The notes under the pieces were generated by a model that did no database searches, was not told where the DNA came from, and worked only from the letters and a program-made list of their open reading frames with translations. From the NCBI GenBank assembly GCA_964019135.1, contig CAXHSH010000322.1:1-64000 (forward strand): DNA of 64,000 nucleotides, written 5' to 3'. Shown here piece by piece: positions 36,660-49,362 of the stretch. The DNA is from Arenicola marina (Eukaryota > Annelida > Polychaeta > Arenicolidae). A program made the position numbers and the translations under genes. Positions within the stretch are counted from its first letter, which is position 1. Each line of letters starts with the position of its first letter.

Positions 36660-37931
36660 CGTGTGTTTTCCTAGTATGTCGCTAAAACCGAGTGTGTTTT
36701 ACAGTATATCGCTATAACTGAGTGTTACGTGCAGTATATCCTGAAAACATAGTGTTTTGAGTAGTATATCGTTAGAACCGAGTGTTTTCGTTAATAAAAT
36801 GATCGAATCATGTGTGTTTGTGTTGTGTATCTCTAAAGCCGAGTGATTTGTAGAGTATGCCGCGATAACTAAGTGTTTGATGGAGTATATCCATAAAAGA
36901 GAGTGTTTTGAGTATCATATCGCTCGTACCGCTTGTTTTGGGAAGTAGGACACTGGAATCTGGCGTGTTTCCCCAGTATGTCGCTAAAACCGAGTGTGTT
37001 TCCCCAGTATGTCGCTAAAACCGAGTGTGTTTTACAGTATATCGCTATAACCGAGTGTTATGTGTAATATATCCTTAACACAGAGTGTTTTGAGTAATAC
37101 ATCGTTAGAATCGAGTGTTTTCGTTAATAAAATGATCGAATCATGTGTGTTTGTGTTGTGTATCTCTAAAGCCGAGTGATTTGTAGAGTATGCCGATATA
37201 ACTAAGTGTTTGATGGAGTATATCCATAAAAGAGAGTGTTTTGAGTAGCATGTCGCTCGTACGGCTTGTTTTGGGAAGTAGGACACTGCAATCTGGTGTG
37301 TTTCCCTAGTATGTCGCTAAAACCGAGTGTGCTTTACAGTATATCCCTATAACCGAGTGCTTCGTGTAGTATATCCTTATAAAAGCGAATGTTTGAAGCA
37401 GTATATCGCTCGTACCGATTGTTTTGTGCAGTATGCCGCTCGTAAAGCTTGTTTTGGGAAGTAAGACACTGGAATCTGGTGTGTTTCCCCAGTATGTCGC
37501 TAAAACCGAGTGTTATGTGTAATATATCCTTAACACAGAGTGTTTTGAGTAGTATATTGTTAGAACCGAGTGTTTTCGTTAATAAAATGATCGAACCCTG
37601 TGTGTTTGTGTTGTGTATCTCTAAAGCCGAGTGATTTGTAGAGTATGCCGCTATAACTAAGTGTTTGATGGCGTATATCCCTAAAAGAGAGTGTTTTGAG
37701 TAGTATATCGCTCGTACCGAGTGTTTTGAGCGGTATATCGCTCGTACCGAGTGTTTTGGGAGCTAGAATACTGGAATCTGGTGTGTTTCCCTAGTATGTC
37801 GCTAAAGCCGAGTGTTTGTACAGTATATCCCTATAACCGAGTGCTTCGTGTAGTATATCCCTATGAAAGCGAATGTTTTAAGCAGTATATCGCTCGTACC
37901 GATTGTTTTGGGAAGTAGGACACTGGAATCT
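36660..37931 (+). repeat. Complex hybrid units (333, 302 and 637 bp)
   Basis: A 333-bp unit has an extra 31-bp hybrid monomer, GAGTGTGTTTCCCCAG, near 36991. Next, a c2 of the form GTGCTTTACAG continues as the c2-like ATCCCTATAACC of a B segment (about 37325-37354), so c2 and its B-segment counterpart have recombined in register. The following 637 bp then lack c2 once (near 37512). The same chain is present at 46730-48001 and 57732-59003. Confidence 0.87.
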
Positions 37932-37990
37932 GGTGTGTTTCCCCAGTATGTCGCTAAAACCGAGTGTGTTTTACAGTATATCGCTATAAC

Positions 37991-38697
37991 CGAGTGTTAT
38001 GTGTAATATATCCTTAACACAGGGTGTTTTGAGTAGTATATCGTTAGAACCGAGTGTTTTGGTTAATAAAATGATCGAACCACGTGTGTGTTTGTTGTGT
38101 ATCTCTAAAGCCGAGTGATTTGTAATGCCGATATAACTAAGTGTTTGATGGAGTATATCCCTAAAAGAGAGTGTTTTGAGTAGTATATCGCTCGTTCCGA
38201 GTGTTTTGAGCAGTATATCGCTCGTACCGAGTGTTTTGGAAGGTAGAATACTGGAATCTGGTGTGTTTCCCTAGTACGTCGCAAAAGCCGAGTGTTTGTA
38301 CAGTATATCCCTATAACCGACCGCTTCGTGTAGTATATCCTTATAAAAGCGAATGTTTGAAGCAGTATATCGCTCGTATCGATTGTTTGGAGCAGTATGC
38401 CGCTCGTACCGCTTGTTTTGGGAAGTAAGACACCGGAATCTGGTGTGTTTCCCCAGTATGTCGCTAAAACCGAGTGGGTTTTACAGTATATCGCTATAAC
38501 CGAGTGTTATGGGTAATATATCCTTAACACAGAGTGTTTTGAGTAGTATATTGTTAGAACCGAGTGTTTTCGTTAATAAAATGATCGAACCATGTGTGTT
38601 TGTGTTGTGTATCTCTAAAGCCGAGTGATTTGTAGGGTATGCCGCTATAACTAAGTGTTTGATGGAGTATATCCCTAAAAGAGAGTGTTTTGAGTAG
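37991..38697 (+). repeat. Junction between blocks A and B
   Basis: About 700 bp that are not part of the A/B match. The left part (to about 38240) resembles 29.28-29.53 kb, with AACACAGGGTG, CACGTGTGTGTTTG and the four-base loss TTTGTAATGCC. The right part resembles 23.9-24.3 kb, with GTTATGGGTAATATATCC and GTAGGGTATGCC. The junction is a mosaic of two older parts of the array. Confidence 0.8.
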
Positions 38698-41600
38698 TAT
38701 ATCGCTCGTACCGAGTGTTTTGAGCAGTATATCGCTCGTACCGAGTGTTTTGGGAAGTAGAATACTGGAATCTGGTGTGTTTCCCTAGTATGTCGCTAAA
38801 GCCGAGTGTTTGTACAGGATATCCCTATAACCGAGTGCTTCGTGTAGTATATCCTTATGAAAGCGAATGTTTTAAGCAGTATATCGCTCGTACCGATTGT
38901 TTTGGGAAGTAGGACACTGGAATCTGGTGTGTTTCCCCAGTATGTCGCTAAAACCGAGTGTGTTTTACAGTATATCGCTATAACCGAGTGTTATGTGTAA
39001 TATATCCTTAACACAGAGTGTTTTGAGTAGTATATCGTTAGAACCGAGTGTTTTCGTAAATAAAATGATCGAACCATGTGTGTTTGTGTTGTGTATCTCT
39101 AAAGCCGAGTGATTTGTAGAGTATGCCGATATAACTAAGTGTTTGATGGAGTATATCCCTACAAGAGAGTGTTTTGAGTAGCATATCGCTCGTACCGAGT
39201 GTTTTGAGCAGTATATCGCTCGTACCGAGTGTTTTGGGAAGTAGAATACTGGAATCTGGTGTGTTTCCCTAGTACGTCGCAAAAGCCGAGTGTTTGTACA
39301 GTATATCCCTATAACCGAGTGCTTCGTGTAGTATATCCTTATAAAAGCGAATGTTTGAAGCAGTATATCGCTCGTACCGATTGTTTTGAGCAGTATGCCG
39401 CTCGTACCGCTTGTTTTGGGAAGTAAGACACTGGAATCTGGTGTGTTTCCCTAGTATGTCGCTAAAGCCGAGTGTTTGTACAGTATATCCCTATAACCGA
39501 GTGCTTCGTGTAGTATATCCCTATGAAAGCGAATGTTTTAAGCAGTATATCGCTCGTACCGATTGTTTTGGGAAGTAGGACACTGGAATCTGGTGTGTTT
39601 CCCCAGTATGTCGCTAAAACCGAGTGTGTTTTACAGTATATCGCTATAACCGAGTGTTATGTGTAATATATCCTTAACACAGGGTGTTTTGAGTAGTATA
39701 TCGTTAGAACCGAGTGTTTTGGTTAATAAAATGATCGAACCACGTGTGTGTTTGTTGTCTATCTCTAAAGCCGAGTGATTTGTAATGCCGATATAACTAA
39801 GTGTTTGATGGAGTATATCCCTAAAAGAGAGTGTTTTGAGTAGTATATCGCTCGTTCCGAGTGTTTTGAGCAGTATATCGCTCGTACCGAGTGTTTTGGA
39901 AGGTAGAATACTGGAATCTGGTGTGTTTCCCTAGTATGTCGCTAAAGCCGAGTGTTTATACAGTATGTCCCTATAACCGAGTGCTTCGTGTAGTACATTC
40001 TTATAAAAGCGAATGTTTTAAGCATTATATCGCTCGTACCGATTGTTTTGAGCAGTAATGTCGCTCGTACCGCTTGTTTTGGGAATTAGGACACTGGAAT
40101 CTCGTGTGTTTTCCTAGTATGTCGCTAAAACCGAGTGTGTTTTACAGTATATCGCTATAACCGAGTGTTATGTGTAGTATATCCTTAAAACATTGTGTTT
40201 TGAGTGGTATATCGTTAGAACCGAGTGTTTTCCTTAATACAATGATCGAATCATGTGCGTTTGTGTTGTGTATCTTTAAAGCCGAGTGATTTGTAGAGTA
40301 TGCCGATATAACTAAGTGTTTGATGGAGTATATCCCTAAAAGAGAGTGTTTTGAGTAGTATATCGCTCGTACCGAGTGTTTTGAGCAGTATATCGCTCGT
40401 ACCGAGTGTTTTGGGAAGTAGAATACTGGAATCTGGTGTGTTTCCCTAGTACGTCGCAAAAGCCGAGTGTTTGTACAGTATATCCCTATTACCGACCGCT
40501 TCGTGTAGTATATCCTTATAAAAGCGAATGTTTTAAGCAGTATATCGCTCGTACCGATTGTTTTGGGCAGTATGCCGCTCGTACCGCTTGTTTTGGGAAG
40601 TAAGACACTGGAATCTGGTGTGTTTCCCTAGTATGTCGCTAAAGCCGAGTGTTTGTACAGTATATCCCTATAACCGAGTGCTTCGTGTAGTATATCCCTA
40701 TGAAAGCGAATGTTTTAAGCAGTATATCGCTCGTACCGATTGTTTTGGGAAGTAGGACACTGGAATCTGGTGTGTTTCCCCAGTATGTCGCTAAAACCGA
40801 GTGTGTTTTACAGTATATCGCTATAACCGAGTGTTATTTGTAATATATCCTTAACACAGAGTGTTTTGAGTAGTATATCGTTAGAACCGAGTGTTTTGGT
40901 TAATAAAATGATCGAACCACGTGTGTTTGTGTTGTGTATCTCTAAAGCCGAGTGATTTGTAGAGTATGCCGATATAACTAAGTGTTTGATGGAGTATATC
41001 CCTAAAAGAGAGTGTTTTGAGTAGTATATCGCTCGTTCCGAGTGTTTTGAGCAGTATATCGCTCGTACCGAGTGTTTTGGGAGGGAGAATACTGGAATCT
41101 GGTGTGTTTCCCTAGTATGTCGCTAAAGCCGAGTGTTCATACAGTATGTCCCTATAACCGAGTGCTTCGTGTAGTACATTCTTATAAAAGCGAATGTTTT
41201 AAGCATTATATCGCTCGTACCGATTGTTTTGAGCAGTAATGTCGCTCGTACCGCTTGTTTTGGGAATTAGGACACTGGAATCTCGTGTGTTTTCCTAGTA
41301 TGTCGCTAAAACCGAGTGTGTTTTACAGTATATCGCTATAACCGAGTGTTATGTGTAGTATATCCTGAAAACATTGTGTTTTGAGTGGTATATCGTTAGA
41401 ACCGGGTGTTTTGGTCAATAAAATGATCGAATCATGTGTGTTTGTGTTGTGTATCTCTAAAGCCGAGTGATGTGTAGAGTATGCCGCTATAACTAAGTGT
41501 TTGATGGAGTATATCCCTAAAAGAGTGTTTTGAGTAGTATATCGCTCGTACCGAGTGTTTTGAGCAGTATATCGCTCGTACCGAGTGTTTTGGGAAGTAG

Positions 41601-44600
41601 AATACTGGAATCTGGTGTGTTTCCCTAGTATGTCGCTAAAGCCGAGTGTTTGTACAGTATATCCCTATAACCGAGTGCTTCGTGTAGTATATCCTTATGA
41701 AAGCGAATGTTTTAAGCAGTATATCGCTCGTACCGATTGTTTTGAGCAGTATGTCGCTCGTACCGCTTGTTTTGGGAAGTAGGACACTGGAATCTGGCGT
41801 GTTTCCCCAGTATGTCGCTAAAACCGAGTGTGTTTTACAGTATATCGCTATAACCGAGTGTTATGTGTAGTATATCCTTAAAACATAGTGTTTTGAGTGG
41901 TATATCGTTAGAACCGAGTGTTTTCGTTAATAAAATGATCGAATCATGTGTGTTTGTGTTGTGTATCTCTAAAGCCGAGTGATTTGTAGAGTATGCCGCA
42001 ATAACTAAGTGTTTGATGGAGTAAATCCCTAAAAGAGAGTGTTTTGAGTAGTATATCGCTCGTGCCGAGTGTTTTGAGCAGTATATCGCTCGTACCGAGT
42101 GTTTTGGGAAGTAGAATACTGGAATCTGGTGTGTTTCCCTAGTACGTCGCAAAAGCCGAGAGTTTGTACAGTATATCCCTATAACCGACCGCTTCATGTA
42201 GTATATCCTTATAAAAGCGAATGTTTGAAGCAGTATATCGCTCGTACCGATTGTTTTCAGCAGTATGCCGCTCGTACCGCTTGTTTTGGGAAATAAGACA
42301 CTGGAATCTGGTGTGTTTCCCCAGTATGTCGCTAAAACCGAGTGTGTTTTACAGTATATCGCTATAACCGAGTGTTATGTGTAATATATCCTTAAAACAT
42401 AGTGTTTTGAGTGGTATATCGTTAGAACCGAGTGTTTTGGGTAATAAAATGATCAAACCATGTGTGTTTGTGTTGTGTATCTCTAAAGCCGAGTGATTTG
42501 TAGAGTATGCCGCTATAACTAAGTGTTTGATGGAGTATATCCCTAAAAGAGAGTGTTTTGAGTAGTATATCGCTCGTACCGAGTGTTTTGAGCAGTATAT
42601 CGCTCGTACCGAGTGTTTTGAGCAGTATATCGCTCGTACCGAGTGTTTTGGGAGGTAGAATACTTGAATCTGGTGTGTTTCCCTAGTATGTCGCTAAAGC
42701 CGCGTGTTTATACAGTATGTCCCTATAACCGAGTGCTTCGTGTAGTACATTCCTATAAAAGCGAATGTTTTGAGCAGTATATCGCTCGTACCGAGTGTTT
42801 TGGGAGGTAGAATACTGGAATCTGGTGTGTTTCCCTAGTATGTCGCTAAAGCCGCGTGTTTGTACAGTATATCCCTATAACCGAGTGCTTCGTGTAGTAT
42901 TTCCTTATGAAAGCGAATGTTTTAAGCAGTATATCGCTCGTACCGATTGTTTTGAGCAGTATGTCGCTCGTACCGCTAGTTTTTTTTTCGAAGTAGGACA
43001 CTGGAATCTGGTGTGTTTCCCCAGTATGTCGCTAAAACCGAGTGTGTTTTACAGTATATCGCTATAACCGAGTGTTATGTGTAATATATCCTTACCACAG
43101 AGTGTTTTGAGTAGTATATCGCTCGTACCGAGTGTTTTGAGCAGTATATCGCTCGTACCGAGTGTTTTGGGAGGTAGAATACTGGAATCTGGTGTGTTTC
43201 CCTAGTATGTCGCTAAAGCCGAGTGTTTATACAGTATGTCCCTATAACCGAGTGCTTCGTGTGGTACATTCTTATAAAAGCCAATGTTTTAAGCATTATA
43301 ACGCTCGTACCGATTGTTTTGAGCAGTAATGTCGCTCGTACCGCTTGTTTTGGGAAGTAGGACACTGGAATCTCGTGTGTTTTCCTAGTATGTCGCTAAA
43401 ACCGAGTGTGTTTTACAGTATATCGCTATAACCGAGTGTTACGTGTAGTATATCCTGAAAACATAGTGTTTTGAGTAGTATATCGTTAGAACCGAGTGTT
43501 TTCGTTAATAAAATGATCGAATCATGTGTGTTTGTGTTGTGTATCTCTAAAGCCGAGTGATTTGTAGAGTATGCCGCTATAACTAAGTGTTTGATGGAGT
43601 ATATCCATAAAAGAGAGTGTTTTGAGTAGCATATCGCTCGTACCGCTTGTTTTGGGAAGTAGGACACAGGAATCTGGCGTGTTTCCCCAGTATGTCGCTA
43701 AAACCGAGTGTGTTTTACAGTATATCGCTATAACCGAGTGTTATGTGTAATATATCCTTAACACAGAGTGTTTTGAGTAGTACATCGTTAGAATCGAGTG
43801 TTTTCGTTAATAAAATGATCGAATCATGTGTGTTTGTGTTGTGTATCTCTAAAGCCGAGTGATTTGTAGAGTATGCCGATATAACTAAGTGTTTGATGGA
43901 GTATATCCATAAAAGAGAGTGTTTTGAGTAGCATATCGCTCGTACCGCTTGTTTTGGGAAGTAGGACACTGGAATCTGGCGTGTTTCCCCAGTATGTCGC
44001 TAAAACCGAGTGTGCTTTACAGTATATCGCTATAACCGAGTGTTACGTGTAGTATATCCTGAAAACATAGTGTTTTGAGTAGTATATCGTTAGAACCGAG
44101 TGTTTTCGTTAATAAAATGATCGAATCATGTGTGTTTGTGTTGTGTATCTCTAAAGCCGAGTGATTTGTAGAGTATGCCGCTATAACTAAGTGTTTGATG
44201 GAGTATATCCATAAAAGAGAGTGTTTTGAGTAGCATATCGCTCGTACCGCTTGTTTTGGGAAGTAGGACACAGGAATCTGGCGTGTTTCCCCAGTATGTC
44301 GCTAAAACCGAGTGTGTTTTACAGTATATCGCTATAACCGAGTGTTATGTGTAATATATCCTTAACACAGAGTGTTTTGAGTAGTACATCGTTAGAATCG
44401 AGTGTTTTCGTTAATAAAATGATCGAATCATGTGTGTTTGTGTTGTGTATCTCTAAAGCCGAGTGATTTGTAGAGTATGCCGCTATAACTAAGTGTTTGA
44501 TGGAGTGAATCCCTAAAAGAGAGTGTTTTGAGTAGTATATCGCTCGTACCGAGTGTTTTGAGCAGTATATCGCTCGTACCGAGTGTTTTGGGAAGTAGAA

Positions 44601-47600
44601 TACTGGAATCTGGTGTGTTTCAATAGTACGTCGCAAAAGCCGAGTGTTTGTACAGTATATGACTATAACCGAGTGCTTCGTGTAGTATATCCTTATAAAA
44701 GCGAATGTTTGAAGCAGTATATCGCTCGTACCGATTGTTTTGAGCAGTATGCCGCTCGTAAAGCTTGTTTTGGGAAGTAAGACACTGGAATCTGGTGTGT
44801 TTCCCCAGTATGTCGCTAAAACCGAGTGTTATGTGTAATATATCCTTAACACAGAGTGTTTTGAGTAGTATATTGTTAGAACCGAGTGTTTTCGTTAATA
44901 AAATGATCGAACCATGTGTGTTTGTGTTGTGTATCTCTAAAGCCGAGTGATTTGTAGAGTATGCCGCTATAACTAAGTGTTTGATGGAGTATATCCCTAA
45001 ATAAGAGTGTTTTGAGTAGCATATCGCTCGTACCGCTTGTTTTGGGAAGTAGGACACTGGAATCTGGCGTGTTTCCCCAGTATGTCGCTAAAACCGAGTG
45101 TGTTTTACAGTATATCGCTATAACCGAGTGGTATGTGTAATATATCCTTAACACAGAGTGTTTTGAGTAGTATATCGTTAGATTCGAATGTTTTCGTTAA
45201 TAAAATGATCGAACCATGTGTGTTTGTGTTGTGTATCTCTAAAGCCGAGTGATTTGTAGAGTATGCCGCTATAACTAAGTGTTTGATGGAGTAAATCCCT
45301 AAAAGAGAGTGTTTTGAGTAGTATATCGCTCGTACCGAGTGTTTTGAGCAGTATATCGCTCGTACCGAGTGTTTTGGGAAGTAGAATACTGGAATCTGGT
45401 GTGTTTCCCTAGTATGTCGCTAAACCCGAGTGTTTGTACAGTATATCCCTATAACCGAGTGCTTCGTGTAGTATATCCCTATAAAAGCGAATGTTTTAAG
45501 CAGTATATCGCTCGTACCGATTGTTTTGGGAAGTAGGACACTGGAATCTGGTGTGTTTCCCCAGTATGTCGCTAAAACCGAGTGTGTTTTACAGTATATC
45601 GCTATAACAGAGTGTTATGTGTAATATATCCTTAACACAGAGTGTTTTGAGTAGTATATCGTTAGAACCGAGTGTTTTGGTTAATAAAATGATCGAACCA
45701 TGTGTGTTTGTGTTGTGTATCTCTAAAGCCGAGTGATTTGTAGAGTATGCCGATATAACTAAGTGTTTGATGGAGTATATCCCTAAAAGAGAGTGTTTTG
45801 AGTAGCATATCGCTCGTACCGCTTGTTTTGGGAAGTAGGACACTGGAATCTGGCGTGTTTCCCCAGTATGTCGCTAAAACCGAGTGTGTTTTACAGTATA
45901 TCGCTATAACCGAGTGGTATGTGTAATATATCCTTAACACAGAGTGTTTTGAGTAGTATATCGTTAGATTCAAATGTTTTCGTTAATAAAATGATCGAAC
46001 CATGTGTGTTTGTGTTGTGTATCTCTAAAGCCGAGTGATTTGTAGAGTATGCCGCTATAACTAAGTGTTTGATGGAGTAAATCCCTAAAAGAGAGTGTTT
46101 TCAGTAGTATATCGCTCGTACCGAGTGTTTTGAGCAGTATATCGCTCGTACCGAGTGTTTTGGGAAGTAGAATAGTGGAATCTGGTGTGTTTCCCTAGTA
46201 TGTCGCTAAAGCCGAGTGTTTGTACAGTATATCCCTATAACCGAGTGCTTCGTGTAGTATTTCCTTATGAAAGCGAATGTTTTAAGCAGTATATCGCTCG
46301 TACCGATTGTTTTGAGCAGTATGTCGCTCGTACCGCTAGTTTTGGGAAGTAGGACACTGGAATCTGGTGTGTTTCCCCAGTATGTCGCTAAAACCGAGTG
46401 TGTTTTACAGTATATCGCTATAACCGAGTGTTATGTGTAATATATCCTTATCACAGAGTGTTTTGAGTAGTATATCGCTCGTACCGAGTGTTTTGAGCAG
46501 TATATCGCTCGTACCGAGTGTTTTGGGAGGTAGAATACTGGAATCTGGTGTGTTTCCCTAGTATGTCGCTAAAGCCGAGTGTTTATACAGTATGTCCCTA
46601 TAACCGAGTGCTTCGTGTAGTACATTCTTATAAAAGCGAATGTTTTAAGCATTATATCGCTCGTACCGATTGTTTTGAGCAGTAATGTCGCTCGTACCGC
46701 TTGTTTTGGGAAGTAGGACACTGGAATCTCGTGTGTTTTCCTAGTATGTCGCTAAAACCGAGTGTGTTTTACAGTATATCGCTATAACTGAGTGTTACGT
46801 GCAGTATATCCTGAAAACATAGTGTTTTGAGTAGTATATCGTTAGAACCGAGTGTTTTCGTTAATAAAATGATCGAATCATGTGTGTTTGTGTTGTGTAT
46901 CTCTAAAGCCGAGTGATTTGTAGAGTATGCCGCGATAACTAAGTGTTTGATGGAGTATATCCATAAAAGAGAGTGTTTTGAGTATCATATCGCTCGTACC
47001 GCTTGTTTTGGGAAGTAGGACACTGGAATCTGGCGTGTTTCCCCAGTATGTCGCTAAAACCGAGTGTGTTTCCCCAGTATGTCGCTAAAACCGAGTGTGT
47101 TTTACAGTATATCGCTATAACCGAGTGTTATGTGTAATATATCCTTAACACAGAGTGTTTTGAGTAATACATCGTTAGAATCGAGTGTTTTCGTTAATAA
47201 AATGATCGAATCATGTGTGTTTGTGTTGTGTATCTCTAAAGCCGAGTGATTTGTAGAGTATGCCGATATAACTAAGTGTTTGATGGAGTATATCCATAAA
47301 AGAGAGTGTTTTGAGTAGCATGTCGCTCGTACGGCTTGTTTTGGGAAGTAGGACACTGCAATCTGGTGTGTTTCCCTAGTATGTCGCTAAAACCGAGTGT
47401 GCTTTACAGTATATCCCTATAACCGAGTGCTTCGTGTAGTATATCCTTATAAAAGCGAATGTTTGAAGCAGTATATCGCTCGTACCGATTGTTTTGTGCA
47501 GTATGCCGCTCGTAAAGCTTGTTTTGGGAAGTAAGACACTGGAATCTGGTGTGTTTCCCCAGTATGTCGCTAAAACCGAGTGTTATGTGTAATATATCCT

Positions 47601-48060
47601 TAACACAGAGTGTTTTGAGTAGTATATTGTTAGAACCGAGTGTTTTCGTTAATAAAATGATCGAACCCTGTGTGTTTGTGTTGTGTATCTCTAAAGCCGA
47701 GTGATTTGTAGAGTATGCCGCTATAACTAAGTGTTTGATGGCGTATATCCCTAAAAGAGAGTGTTTTGAGTAGTATATCGCTCGTACCGAGTGTTTTGAG
47801 CGGTATATCGCTCGTACCGAGTGTTTTGGGAGGTAGAATACTGGAATCTGGTGTGTTTCCCTAGTATGTCGCTAAAGCCGAGTGTTTGTACAGTATATCC
47901 CTATAACCGAGTGCTTCGTGTAGTATATCCCTATGAAAGCGAATGTTTTAAGCAGTATATCGCTCGTACCGATTGTTTTGGGAAGTAGGACACTGGAATC
48001 TGGTGTGTTTCCCCAGTATGTCGCTAAAACCGAGTGTGTTTTACAGTATATCGCTATAAC
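38698..48060 (+). repeat. Large duplication, block B (~9.36 kb)
   Basis: Second copy of block A. Landmarks 38965, 39631, 40142, 40808, 41323, 41835, 42349, 43049, 43413, 43715, 44017, 44319, 45105, 45589, 45891, 46405, 46769, 47102, 47404, 48041. Its right half, from 43332, is also the left part of the 11,002-bp repeat. B and the final copy share a change absent from A (AAATAAGAG at about 45000 and 56003), so the final copy came from B or a close relative, not from A. Confidence 0.9.
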
Positions 48061-48303
48061 AGAGTGTTATGTGTAATATATCCTTAACACAGAGTGTTTT
48101 GAGTAGTATATAGTTAGAACCGAGTGTTTTGGTTAATAAAATGATCGAAAAATGTGTGTTTGTGTTGTGTATCTCGAAAGCCGAGTGATTTGTAGAGTAT
48201 GCCGATATAACTAAGTGTTTGATGGAGTATATCCCTAAAAGAGAGTGTTTTGAGTAGCATATTGCTCGTACCGCTTGTTTTGGGAAGTAGGACACTGGAA
48301 TCT
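48002..48303 (+). repeat. 302-bp unit present in copy 1 only
   Basis: Copy 2 of the 11-kb repeat skips this unit: spacing 47404 to 48373 is 969 bp, against 58406 to 59073 at 667 bp. The unit carries several private changes (TATAGTTAGAACC, GATCGAAAAATG, ATCTCGAAAGCC), so it is easy to recognise and its absence at about 59003 is clear. Confidence 0.88.
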
Positions 48304-48847
48304 GGCGTGTTTCCCCAGTATGTCGCTAAAACCGAGTGTGTTTTACAGTATATCGCTAAAACCGAGTGTGTTTTACAGTATATCGCTATAACCGAGTGTC
48401 ATGTGTAATATATCCTTAACACAGAGTGTTTTGTGTAGTATATCGTTAGAATCGAGTGTTTTTGTTAATAAAATGATCGAATGATGTGTGTTTGTGTTGT
48501 GTATCTCTAAAGCCGAGTGATTTGTAGAGTATGCCGCTATAACTAAGTGTTTGATGGAGTAAATCCCTAAAAGAGAGTGTTTTGAATAGTATATCGCTCG
48601 TACCGAGTGTTTTGAGCAGTATATCGCTCGTGCCGAGTGTTTTGGCAAGTAGAATACTGGAATCTGGTGTGTTTCCCTAGTACGTCGCAAAAGCCGAGTG
48701 TTTGTACAGTATATCCCTATAACCGACCGCTTCGTGTAGTATATCCTTATAAAAGCGAATATTTGAAGCAGTATATCGCTCGTACCGATTGTTTTGAGCA
48801 GTATGCCGCTCGTACCGCTTGTTTTGGGAAGTAAGAAAGTGGAATCT

Positions 48848-49362
48848 GGTGTGTTTCCCCAGTATGTCGCTAAAACCGAGTGTGTTTTACAGTATATCGC
48901 TATAACCGAGTGTTATGTGTAATATATCCTTAACACAGAGTGTTTTGAGTAGTATATCGTTAGAACCGAGTGTTTTCGTTAATAAAATAATCGAACCATG
49001 TGTGTTTGTGTTGTGTATCTCTAAAGCCGAGTGATTTGTAGAGTATGCCGCTATAACTAAGTGTTTGATGGAGTATATCCCTAAAAGAGAGTGTTTTGAG
49101 TAGTATATCGCTCGTACCGAGTGTTTTGAGCAGTATATCGCTCGTACCGAGTGTTTTGGGAAGTAGAATACTGGAATCTGGTGTGTTTCCCTAGTATGTC
49201 GCTAAAGCCGAGTGGTTGTACAGGATATCCCTATAACCGAGTGCTTCGTGTAGTATATCCTTATGAAAGCGAATGTTTTAAGCAGTATATCGCTCGTACC
49301 GATTGTTTTGAGCAGTAATGTCGCTCGTACCGCTTGTTTTGGGAAGTAGGACACTGGAATCT
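48848..49362 (+). repeat. 515-bp 17-mer variant leading into a sub-family beta unit
   Basis: Same order as the 514-bp unit, but the GATTGTTTTGAGCAG monomer reads GTAATGTCGC and is 31 bp. Wherever GTAATG occurs, the next unit starts CGTGTGTTTTCCTAG instead of GGTGTGTTTCCCCAG, and usually carries TAGTATATCC in c3. The extra base is therefore a marker linked to the following unit. Other examples begin at 1570, 5201, 6532, 7803, 15520, 16035, 17154, 17669, 20088, 20603, 25047 and 26742. Confidence 0.9.

Larger units (their letters stand above)
28327..37990 (+). repeat. Large duplication, block A (~9.66 kb)
   Basis: Landmarks 28594, 29260, 29771, 30437, 30952, 31463, 31765, 32279, 32979, 33343, 33645, 33947, 34249, 35035, 35519, 35821, 36335, 36699, 37032, 37334, 37971. 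All but the one at 31463, which belongs to an extra unit, recur in block B at offsets 10,371/10,372, then 10,070 after that unit. By eye about one substitution per kb separates the blocks. Private features shared by both include a T9 run near 32910 and the 700-bp and 364-bp units. Confidence 0.9.
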
